Positions 6,741 through 12,437 of a stretch of 14,872 nucleotides of DNA are shown here, in pieces. The DNA lies in NCBI GenBank assembly GCA_031404635.1, contig JANNHY010000109.1:1-14872 (forward strand). The letters are read 5' to 3'. Every line of letters begins with the position of its first letter. Positions within the stretch are counted from its first letter, which is position 1. The notes under the pieces are model-generated. The model was not told where the DNA came from. It did no database searches and saw nothing but the letters and a program-made list of their open reading frames with translations. This DNA is from JAENVT01 sp031404635 (GTDB lineage Bacteria; Actinomycetota; Acidimicrobiia; Acidimicrobiales; Ilumatobacteraceae). Both the position numbers and the translations under genes were made by a program.

Positions 6741-7754
6741 GTGTACAATACGGCTGCCAATCCTTGGACGTTGTTCGAGAGCATCCCGGAGATGGTTGTC
6801 GTCGTCGACACCGCCGGCACGATCGTGTACTCGAATGAGCACTGCTCCGACATCGTCGGATGGACACCATCGGATTTGATCGGCCAGCCAATAGAAGTGC
6901 TCATTCCTGATCGGCTGCGCGTTGTGCATAGTTCGCATCGCAAGGTCTATACCGACGGCCCGAAAGCGCGACCGATGGGCAGCGGATTGTTGCTGACTGC
7001 GTTGCACCGTACCGGCCACGAGGTGCCGGTTGAGATAGCCCTCAGTCCGCTCAACGGTGAGTTCGAGGCAACGGTGGCGACCGTGCGCGATGTCAGCGAG
7101 CGGCTCGAGACGGCGGCGCAGCTCGTCGAGGCGAAGACCCGTCTCGAGGTGCTCGACGACCGCGACCGCATCGCCCGCGAGCTACACGACAGTGTCATCC
7201 AGCGGCTGTTCGCTGCCGGTTTGCATCTGCAGGCCTCGACGGACCGTCTCGACACCACCGAGCGGGTGACAGCCGTCGTCGACGAGATCGACGAAGCAAT
7301 ACGCGAGATTCGCGGGGTGATTTTCACACTGCACCGCCCCGCTCGACTCGACAGTGGATTGGAGGCGGCGCTGCGCGCCAACATCAACGAAGCCGCTCGC
7401 CTGCTCGGGCACCGTCCGACGTTGAGGCTTGGCGGCCTCCTTACCAACATTTCCGACGACTTGGGTTCCGAACTGTTGGCTGTGCTGCGGGAAGCATTGA
7501 TGAATGTCGCCAAGCATGCTCAAGCGGCGAAGACCAACGTGTCGCTCGACGTGAGAGCGGATGCTGTGACCCTCGTCGTCTCCGACGATGGCGTCGGGAT
7601 CGCCGCATCGAACGCGGCCAAGACCGGTGGGCTCGGGCTCCGCAACATCCGCGAGCGTGCCACGCGACTCGGTGGTGAGGCGGTGTTCTTGACGAACGTG
7701 CCCAGAGGCACCGAAGTGCGCTGGGTCGTGCCGCGGCCGGCCGGCGGACGGTAA
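6741..7754 (+). CDS. PAS sensor histidine kinase, DevS-like transmitter (HisKA_3/HATPase)
   Basis: Cytoplasmic sensor kinase of about 337 residues with no membrane segment. Order (from GTG 6741): PAS domain at about 10-120, coiled linker 120-138, HisKA_3 dimerisation/phosphotransfer helix with ARELHDSVIQRLFAAG (phospho-acceptor H149), and HATPase_c with N-box N255 (REALMNVAKHA), G1 box DDGVGI (282-287) and G2 GGLGLRN (296-302). The transmitter strongly resembles mycobacterial DevS/DosT, but those sense through GAF domains, whereas this one has a single PAS. The PAS has H63 upstream of a PMG motif at the spacing of FixL's heme His. The start is uncertain. GTG 6741 follows the USP stop, and an ATG at 6645 would overlap that gene. 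The likely partner is the convergent DevR-like regulator 18 bp away. Confidence 0.88.
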   Translation: MYNTAANPWTLFESIPEMVVVVDTAGTIVYSNEHCSDIVGWTPSDLIGQPIEVLIPDRLRVVHSSHRKVYTDGPKARPMGSGLLLTALHRTGHEVPVEIALSPLNGEFEATVATVRDVSERLETAAQLVEAKTRLEVLDDRDRIARELHDSVIQRLFAAGLHLQASTDRLDTTERVTAVVDEIDEAIREIRGVIFTLHRPARLDSGLEAALRANINEAARLLGHRPTLRLGGLLTNISDDLGSELLAVLREALMNVAKHAQAAKTNVSLDVRADAVTLVVSDDGVGIAASNAAKTGGLGLRNIRERATRLGGEAVFLTNVPRGTEVRWVVPRPAGGR

Positions 7755-7773
7755 CCCGGTCTCGACCTCGGGT
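7754..7773. terminator. Candidate bidirectional terminator hairpin between kinase and regulator
   Basis: ACCCG (7754-7758) can pair with CGGGT (7769-7773), with a possible G-T pair extending the stem. It begins on the last base of the kinase stop and ends in the stop of the convergent regulator. The stem is short, without a T-tract; its position is the main argument. Confidence 0.35.
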
Positions 7774-8429
7774 CAGTGCTCGCTCTTGGCCCGGACGGCG
7801 AACACCGCGGCCTCGGTCCTTCTCGTCATGCCGAGCTTCATCAGAATCGACGACATGTAGTTCTTGACGGTCTTCTCGGCCCGATTGACCTTGGTGGCGA
7901 TCTGGCGGTTGGTCAGGCCCTCGGCGACGAAGTCGAGGATGGTCCGCTCGAGGTCGGTCAGTGCCGCCAACCGTGGGTCTTGGTCTTGATGGGGGTTACG
8001 CAACCGATCGAGCAGCTGCCCCGTTACCGCCGGGTCGATGAGCGATTCACCCCGCGCCACCCGATGCACTGCGGAGACGAGGTCGTTGCCGCGGATCTGT
8101 TTCAGCACATATCCGGCGGCACCGGCCATCACCGACTGGAACAGCGCCTCCTCGTCGGAGAACGAGGTCAACATCAAACAAACGAGGTCGGGATTGACGC
8201 TGCGCACATCTCGGCAGACTTCAACGCCACTTCCATCCGGCAGTTGCACATCCAGCACGGCGACCTGGGGCCGAGTGGCCCGAATTCGCGACACGGCGTC
8301 TGCACAGGTGCTCGCCTCGCCGACGACTTCGATCGTGCCGTCCGCCTCCAAGAGCTGGCGAACGCCCTCGCGAACCAGCTCATGATCGTCGAGGAGGAAC
8401 ACGGTCACCTTCTGCGGAGCTTCGTCCAT
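7773..8429 (-). CDS. DevR/DosR-like response regulator (NarL/LuxR family)
   Basis: A 218-residue two-domain regulator. Receiver domain (8-125): acidic pair D14-D15, phospho-acceptor D60 in AVLDVQLPDG, T88 and K110, all intact. The LuxR-type HTH (about 155-215) contains LTDLERTILDFVAEGLTN and AEKTVKNYMSSIL. From memory it matches M. tuberculosis DevR (DosR) nearly block for block, including the recognition-helix residues that in DosR contact GGGAC (K179, K182, N183; here K186, K189, N190). It probably receives phosphate from the convergent PAS kinase and activates genes under low oxygen, NO or redox stress. The ATG at 8429 is chosen; a GTG at 8408 would give a start closer to DevR's. A DosR-like box 42.5 bp upstream suggests autoregulation. 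Confidence 0.93.
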   Translation of the reverse strand: MDEAPQKVTVFLLDDHELVREGVRQLLEADGTIEVVGEASTCADAVSRIRATRPQVAVLDVQLPDGSGVEVCRDVRSVNPDLVCLMLTSFSDEEALFQSVMAGAAGYVLKQIRGNDLVSAVHRVARGESLIDPAVTGQLLDRLRNPHQDQDPRLAALTDLERTILDFVAEGLTNRQIATKVNRAEKTVKNYMSSILMKLGMTRRTEAAVFAVRAKSEH

Positions 8430-8441
8430 CCGCCAATGCCA

Positions 8442-8455
8442 TCACACACGGTCCC
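8442..8455 (-). promoter_or_regulatory. Second GGGACC half-site near the DevR-like gene start
   Basis: GGGACCGTGTGTGA on the minus strand repeats the GGGACC half of the neighbouring box and is centred exactly 23 bp from it. The other half-site is poor. The same 23-bp spacing separates the two candidate sites upstream of the USP gene, suggesting tandem co-operative binding. Confidence 0.3.
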
Positions 8456-8464
8456 GATTACCAA

Positions 8465-8478
8465 GGGCACAAGGTCCC
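8465..8478 (-). promoter_or_regulatory. Candidate DosR/DevR-like box upstream of DevR-like gene
   Basis: GGGACCTTGTGCCC on the minus strand has an intact GGGAC half and a CCC half, close to GGGACTTNNGNCCC. It lies between the channel gene's stop and this regulator's ATG, centred 42.5 bp upstream of the ATG. I found it by sequence before measuring spacing. No convincing -10 hexamer was seen for this gene. Confidence 0.55.
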
Positions 8479-8487
8479 TGCTCTGAC

Positions 8488-9363
8488 TTACGGTGTCTGC
8501 GATGCCCTCGGGTGCAGGTACACGAACCAATACGTCAATCCGACCAGAAGCGCGCCGCCGACGATGTTGCCGAGTGTGACCGGAACAAGGTTGCGGACCA
8601 CGAACCGTGGCCAGGTGATCGTTTGATAGTCGTCAGCTGTCGTCGAGGTTGTGCGCCAGAATTCGGCTCGGGCGAGGAGCCGATGGAACAGTGCGACCGG
8701 CACGAAGTACAAGTTGGCGATGCTGTGCTCGAACCCGGCGGCCACGAAAGCGCTCACCGGCGGGACGACGGCGATCACCTTGTCGGTCACCGAGCGAGCG
8801 GACATCGACAGCCAAACCGCCAGGCAGACGAGAGCGTTGGCGAGAATTCCGGAAACGAAGGCATCGGCAATGGGCAAACTGGTTTTTGCGCCGGCGATGT
8901 CGAGCGCCCGCACTCCGATAGAGCCGTCGCCGGCCTCCAGCCGCCGAGAAAGAACGACCAGTACGGCAGTCGCCAGCGCGCCGACGATGTTGCCGAGATA
9001 CACGATCGCCCAGTTTCTGAGCAGTTGGGCGAGTCGCACACGACGGCTGGCGAAGGCGATGATGACGAGGGTGTTGCCCGTGAACAACTCGGCGCCGGCG
9101 ACGACGACGAGCACCAGCCCAACGGCAAAAACCACACCGCCGAGCAGCCGGCTGATGCCTGGAGACGTACCACCCCCGGCGACGACGACCGTCGAGAAAA
9201 GCGCGCCGAGAGAGATGAACGCCCCAGCGAGCACAGCCAGCGCGAACAACCTGGCCGCATCCATCTCTGTCTTGGTCACCCCGAGGTCCTCTGCCTTGCG
9301 GGCGATCGCGGCAGGAACGAGGGCGTCAAGGCTCGGGGCGCGCATCGGAGACGATTGATCCAT
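8488..9363 (-). CDS. Formate/nitrite transporter (FNT) family channel
   Basis: Integral membrane channel of about 291 residues with six hydrophobic helices, the usual FNT length and topology. Seen (numbering from ATG 9363): AGAELFTGNTL at about 89-99, the first re-entrant signature; GFEHSIANLYFVPVAL at about 210-225 with the pore His (H213) conserved in FocA/NirC; and NLVPVTLGNIVGG at about 258-270. FNT pentamers carry formate, nitrite, hydrosulfide or lactate, and the residues do not settle which. Beside a DevR-like hypoxia regulator, nitrite or formate exchange during anaerobic survival is plausible. ATG 9363 is preferred to ATG 9372 because CACGAT lies 7 nt upstream and a DosR-like box is centred 43.5 bp upstream. 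The gene runs toward the DevR-like gene, leaving a 58-bp gap. Confidence 0.9.
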   Translation of the reverse strand: MDQSSPMRAPSLDALVPAAIARKAEDLGVTKTEMDAARLFALAVLAGAFISLGALFSTVVVAGGGTSPGISRLLGGVVFAVGLVLVVVAGAELFTGNTLVIIAFASRRVRLAQLLRNWAIVYLGNIVGALATAVLVVLSRRLEAGDGSIGVRALDIAGAKTSLPIADAFVSGILANALVCLAVWLSMSARSVTDKVIAVVPPVSAFVAAGFEHSIANLYFVPVALFHRLLARAEFWRTTSTTADDYQTITWPRFVVRNLVPVTLGNIVGGALLVGLTYWFVYLHPRASQTP

Positions 9364-9370
9364 GCCCGCC

Positions 9371-9376
9371 ATCGTG
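9371..9376 (-). promoter_or_regulatory. Candidate -10 element for the FNT gene
   Basis: CACGAT on the minus strand is followed by 7 bases and then ATG 9363. The identical hexamer precedes the USP gene (5846-5851, 6 bases before its ATG). If correct, the transcript is leaderless and the earlier ATG at 9372 is not used. Confidence 0.38.
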
Positions 9377-9399
9377 ACGCAATGAAGTCGCCTGGGAAA

Positions 9400-9419
9400 G
9401 GGACCTGTGTCACGGTCCC
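9400..9419. promoter_or_regulatory. Candidate DosR-like operator shared by divergent FNT and DUF4389 genes
   Basis: A 20-bp element GGGACC-N8-GGTCCC in the divergent region. Read toward the channel gene, bases 9413-9400 give GTGACACAGGTCCC, a DosR-like match centred 43.5 bp from ATG 9363. An overlapping match on the same strand covers 9419-9406. The outer arms are a perfect inverted repeat, so it may instead serve another dimeric regulator. Confidence 0.48.
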
Positions 9420-9433
9420 GAGAGTTGACGTAG

Positions 9434-9439
9434 CAAGAT
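9434..9439 (+). promoter_or_regulatory. Candidate -10 element for the DUF4389 gene
   Basis: CAAGAT is followed by 7 bases and ATG 9447. It matches the hexamer upstream of the SDR gene and supports 9447 rather than 9438 as the start, since the 9438 ATG would lie within the hexamer. Confidence 0.35.
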
Positions 9440-9446
9440 GAGGTCC

Positions 9447-10898
9447 ATGAAAACGGGAAAGATCGTTGCGCTCGTCGTCGGATGCCTGATGGCCCTGATC
9501 GGGCTCGCCTCGCTGGTCGTCATGGCTGGGATCGGCTGGGCCAACGCGACCCAGCGCGACGACGACGGATATTTCACGTCCGACACGGTGCGGATCGAGT
9601 CTGCGACCGCTGCACTGCAATCGGAAAACATCGACCTCGGTAGTGACGACCGACCGGACGCGTGGCCGTTCGCCGACGGTGACCTGGCAAGCGTACGCGT
9701 CCGGGCCACCGCTCTCGAGGGTGAGGAGATCTTCATCGGGATCGCCCTCACCCGCGACATCGACGCCTACCTCACCGATGTGACCCACGACGAGGTGACC
9801 AACATCGATTTCGGCGACGACCGCGTCACGTACCGGCGCGAAACAGGCGCGGTGGTATCGCCTGCGCCACCCGGTGATCAATCATTCTGGGCGGCTAGCG
9901 CCGCCGGCCCCGGGCAGCAGACCGTCGTGTGGGAGGTCACCGGCGGCGATTGGTCTCTCGTGGCGATGAACGCCGACGCCGGCCCGAATGTGAGCGCCGA
10001 CGTGACGGCAGGCCTCAAGGTCAGCTTTGTTGTCCCGCTCATGATCGGGCTTGGAATTTTTGGCGCGCTCGTGCTCCTCGCCGCGACTGGACTCATCGTC
10101 TACTCGACGCGGTCTTCTGTCGGTGCCGGTGCGGCACCCGTACCCGTCGTCGCTTCGGCGGTGCGTACTGATTCCTCTTCTCCGGTGCAACTGTCCGCCG
10201 CTCTCGACGATCCGTTGAGCCGCGGCTTGTGGTTGGTCAAATGGTTCCTCGCCATCCCCCACATGGTTGTGCTGTTCTTCCTGTGGATCGCCTTCTCCGT
10301 GCTCACCTTGGTCGCCGGCGTGGCGGTGCTTTTCACCGGGCGCTACCCACGATCGATCTTCGACTTCAACGTCGGCGTGCTGCGCTGGACGTGGCGGGTT
10401 TCGTATTACGCGACGTCGGCGCTCGGCACCGATCGCTACCCACCCTTCGCCCTGGCAGCCGGGAACTACCCGGCAACGCTCGACGTTGCCTACCCCGAAC
10501 AGTTGTCACGATGGCTGGTCCTGGTGAAGTGGTGGCTGCTGGCCATCCCTCACTACCTCATTGTCGCCATCTTCATCGGTGGTGGTTGGTTTGCAGGGCG
10601 CGACGGTGACGGATGGCAGGCGGGAAAGGGACTGGGACTGATAGGGCTTGTCGTGATCATCGCCGGCGTGATCCTGCTCTTCACGGGCCGCTACCCACGT
10701 GGCCTGTTCGACTTCGTCATGGGTATGAACCGGTGGGTCTACCGTGTCGTCGCCTACGCCGCGCTGATGACCGACCACTATCCGCCGTTTCGCTTCGACG
10801 CCGGCGGCACCGAACCCGGCGCGGTCACGACCGCATCTCCCACCCGACCTCCCACTGAGCTGCCCCCGCCCAACCCGCCAGAGACCCCTCGGCCTTGA
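9447..10898 (+). CDS. Membrane protein with two DUF4389 repeats and an extracytoplasmic domain
   Basis: A 483-residue membrane protein. A first hydrophobic helix (4-28) is followed by a polar, Asp-rich segment (about 35-190) likely outside the membrane, then a helix at about 193-219. Two homologous DUF4389 units follow, each with 'LVKW(F/W)LxAIPH' and a core FTGRYPRxxFDF...RW..RV..Y......YPPF, at about residues 256-334 and 353-448. A proline-rich tail closes the protein. The internal duplication is plain in the sequence. DUF4389 has no known function; a membrane-stabilising or sensing role would be a guess. The gene is divergent from the FNT channel and shares its regulatory region. The start at 9447 gives MKTGKIVALVVG; 9438 is the alternative. 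No close terminator: only a weak CTTGA/TCAAG hairpin at 10894-10911. Confidence 0.85.
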   Translation: MKTGKIVALVVGCLMALIGLASLVVMAGIGWANATQRDDDGYFTSDTVRIESATAALQSENIDLGSDDRPDAWPFADGDLASVRVRATALEGEEIFIGIALTRDIDAYLTDVTHDEVTNIDFGDDRVTYRRETGAVVSPAPPGDQSFWAASAAGPGQQTVVWEVTGGDWSLVAMNADAGPNVSADVTAGLKVSFVVPLMIGLGIFGALVLLAATGLIVYSTRSSVGAGAAPVPVVASAVRTDSSSPVQLSAALDDPLSRGLWLVKWFLAIPHMVVLFFLWIAFSVLTLVAGVAVLFTGRYPRSIFDFNVGVLRWTWRVSYYATSALGTDRYPPFALAAGNYPATLDVAYPEQLSRWLVLVKWWLLAIPHYLIVAIFIGGGWFAGRDGDGWQAGKGLGLIGLVVIIAGVILLFTGRYPRGLFDFVMGMNRWVYRVVAYAALMTDHYPPFRFDAGGTEPGAVTTASPTRPPTELPPPNPPETPRP

Positions 10899-11005
10899 TC
10901 GCAGACTTCAAGACGGGACGTTTTCCTCTAACGAACTACCGCGATGTGGGCTGATCCTGAAGGGAACAACTTCACGAAGCCCGACCGAAGCAGGTGCACG
11001 CCGCT

Positions 11006-11683
11006 ATGGAACGCCCGGATCTCATCGATGTACTGGTGGTCGACGGTCACGACATGGTCGCCAAGGGTCTGGCACTGATCTTGAGCGGCGATCCGACACT
11101 CGGCGTCGTCGGCACGGCCGGGACCGTCACGGAAGCAGCAGAGTGGTGTGCCCGATGCCGACCCGATGTCGTGCTGATGGACATCGGCTTGCCCGACGGT
11201 GATGCCGCCGCGGCCATCTCCCGAATTCGAGCTGTCTCGCCTTCTTCCAAGATCGTGATGGTCACCGGGGCCACCGACGACGAAGCGCTGGCGATCGCGG
11301 TCGATACCGGTTGCGTGGGATACGTGCACAAGACGGCGAGCATCGAGGAGTTGCTGCGAGCCGTTTCGTCTGCCGCTGCCGGCACTGCCTACTTCTCGTC
11401 AGTCGCTCTTGCCCGGCTACTTAACGCGCGGTGTTCGGTTCCACGTGGTGTGCGCGCAGTGTCGGATCGCGAGCGCGAGGTGTTGCAGTTCCTTGCCGAT
11501 GGGCGCAGCGTGGCCGACATCGCCGACCGGATGGATCTGTCGACACATACGGTGCGCAACCACATCCGGCGAGCGATGAAGCATCTCGGCGTACATACCA
11601 GGCTTGATGCCGTCGTCGCCGGGGCGCGTTCGGGCATCGTCTCGGTCGAGCATTCCCGGCTCAAGCGAACCACTCATCGTTGA
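11006..11683 (+). CDS. Second NarL/LuxR-family response regulator, atypical acidic pocket
   Basis: A 225-residue regulator with an N-terminal receiver (6-122) and a C-terminal LuxR HTH (about 158-215: VSDREREVLQFLADGRS, LSTHTVRNHIRRAMKHLGV). The phospho-acceptor D59 (LMDIGLPDG), T88 and K109 are present. However, the N-terminal acidic pair reads VVDGH, with glycine at position 14 instead of the usual second Asp, so Mg2+ binding and phosphorylation may be altered. The recognition helix (STHTVRNHI) differs from that of the DevR-like protein (AEKTVKNYM), so another DNA site is expected. GTG 10994 is an alternative start; neither start has a clear ribosome binding site. It is convergent, by 29 bp, with a PAS protein whose kinase part is degenerate. 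Confidence 0.88.
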   Translation: MERPDLIDVLVVDGHDMVAKGLALILSGDPTLGVVGTAGTVTEAAEWCARCRPDVVLMDIGLPDGDAAAAISRIRAVSPSSKIVMVTGATDDEALAIAVDTGCVGYVHKTASIEELLRAVSSAAAGTAYFSSVALARLLNARCSVPRGVRAVSDREREVLQFLADGRSVADIADRMDLSTHTVRNHIRRAMKHLGVHTRLDAVVAGARSGIVSVEHSRLKRTTHR

Positions 11684-11712
11684 CTACGGCGATTCCCTCG
11701 GTCGAATGACGT

Positions 11713-12381
11713 TCAGCGAGCTTCGCTCCCGGTGGGGGCCACGCGCCGACCGATGTCGTTCTGCACGGCCTCGATGATCTGGTCGATCCCTTGGACGGCG
11801 GCGGCCATGCGTTCGGAGAGCACCGACTGGTTCGAGGCGCTGGCCGCGATCGAGGTGCCAAGACCGAAGAGCCGTTGGATAACCAGGTCGAGCGCAGCCT
11901 GCAGCCGATCGACTTGCTTGTTGGCGCGGGTCAGATCGAGCTTGTCGATGGCACGGTCGACGGACGATGCTCGTTCGGACGTCATATCGCGCACCGTCGC
12001 GACAATCAGCGAAGAACCGGGCAACGCGTTCAACTGAACGTCGATGGAGAAGCACGACCCATCGGCGCGGAGACCTTCGATGTCGACATCCTCGCGCCCC
12101 ATTGGGCACGGCCGGGGAGCCTTGCGGAACCGTGCCACCTGGTTGCGGTGCTGTTCACGGAGGTACTCGGGCACCAGGATCTCGAGGGGTTGCCCGACCA
12201 GGTCCCCGGCGTCGTAACCGAACAATTCGAGGAGTGGCCTACTGGCGTACACGATCATGCCGTCGGCGTCCGACAGCAGTACTCCGTCGGTGGTGCGATC
12301 GAGGACCATCGTCATCAGGGCGTTCGAGGTGAGGTCGGTGGCTCCACCAGGCGCGCCTCCATCCCGATTATCAGTCCGCAC
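11713..12381 (-). CDS. PAS protein with degenerate kinase dimerisation helix (no phospho-His, no ATPase)
   Basis: A 222-residue soluble protein. PAS domain at about 22-138 (TTDGVLLSDADGMIVYASRP ... SLIVATVRDMTSER), then a helical segment with AALDLVIQRLFGLG at 162-175. That segment aligns with RELHDSVIQRLFAAG of the neighbouring kinase, but the phospho-acceptor His is replaced by L164. The protein ends about 45 residues later with no HATPase domain. It therefore resembles a kinase that kept sensing and dimerisation but lost catalysis. It could be a decoy or heterodimer partner of the PAS kinase, or act on the convergent regulator; this is inference. The GTG start at 12381 is preferred: CATACT ends 6 nt upstream and a DosR-like box is centred 43.5 bp upstream. 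ATG 12441 is the alternative. Longer upstream extension would overlap the next gene. Confidence 0.78.
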   Translation of the reverse strand: MRTDNRDGGAPGGATDLTSNALMTMVLDRTTDGVLLSDADGMIVYASRPLLELFGYDAGDLVGQPLEILVPEYLREQHRNQVARFRKAPRPCPMGREDVDIEGLRADGSCFSIDVQLNALPGSSLIVATVRDMTSERASSVDRAIDKLDLTRANKQVDRLQAALDLVIQRLFGLGTSIAASASNQSVLSERMAAAVQGIDQIIEAVQNDIGRRVAPTGSEAR

Positions 12382-12387
12382 TGTACG

Positions 12388-12393
12388 AGTATG
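12388..12393 (-). promoter_or_regulatory. Candidate -10 element for the PAS-pseudokinase gene
   Basis: CATACT on the minus strand is followed by 6 bases and then GTG 12381. Together with the upstream box it predicts transcription starting at the GTG itself. Confidence 0.42.
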
Positions 12394-12417
12394 GACCCGC
12401 GGCGTCTCGGGTGCCCA

Positions 12418-12431
12418 GGGGCATTTGTCCC
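12418..12431 (-). promoter_or_regulatory. Candidate DosR/DevR-like box upstream of the PAS-pseudokinase gene
   Basis: GGGACAAATGCCCC on the minus strand has complete GGGAC and G-N-CCC halves and differs from GGGACTTNNGNCCC only at the two central T positions. It is the best match in the window. It is centred 43.5 bp before GTG 12381 and lies just after the stop of the upstream phosphoribosyltransferase gene. I found it by sequence before measuring spacing. Confidence 0.6.
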
Positions 12432-12437
12432 GACTTG

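Noticed and set aside
9425..9430. TTGACG as a -35 element
   Set aside because: A -10 at 16-18 bp would fall inside the DUF4389 coding sequence, and no suitable hexamer is there.
8512..9441. 309-codon plus-strand frame opposite the FNT gene
   Set aside because: The product is polar low-complexity sequence without motifs; the opposite strand encodes a clear FNT channel.
10915..10928. GGGACGTTTTCCTC as a DosR-like box before the second response regulator
   Set aside because: Only the first half matches, and it is about 85 bp from the start codon, unlike the other candidates.
11684..11712. Terminator between the second response regulator and the PAS-pseudokinase
   Set aside because: Only a 4-bp ATTC/GAAT stem can be drawn, which is too weak to call.
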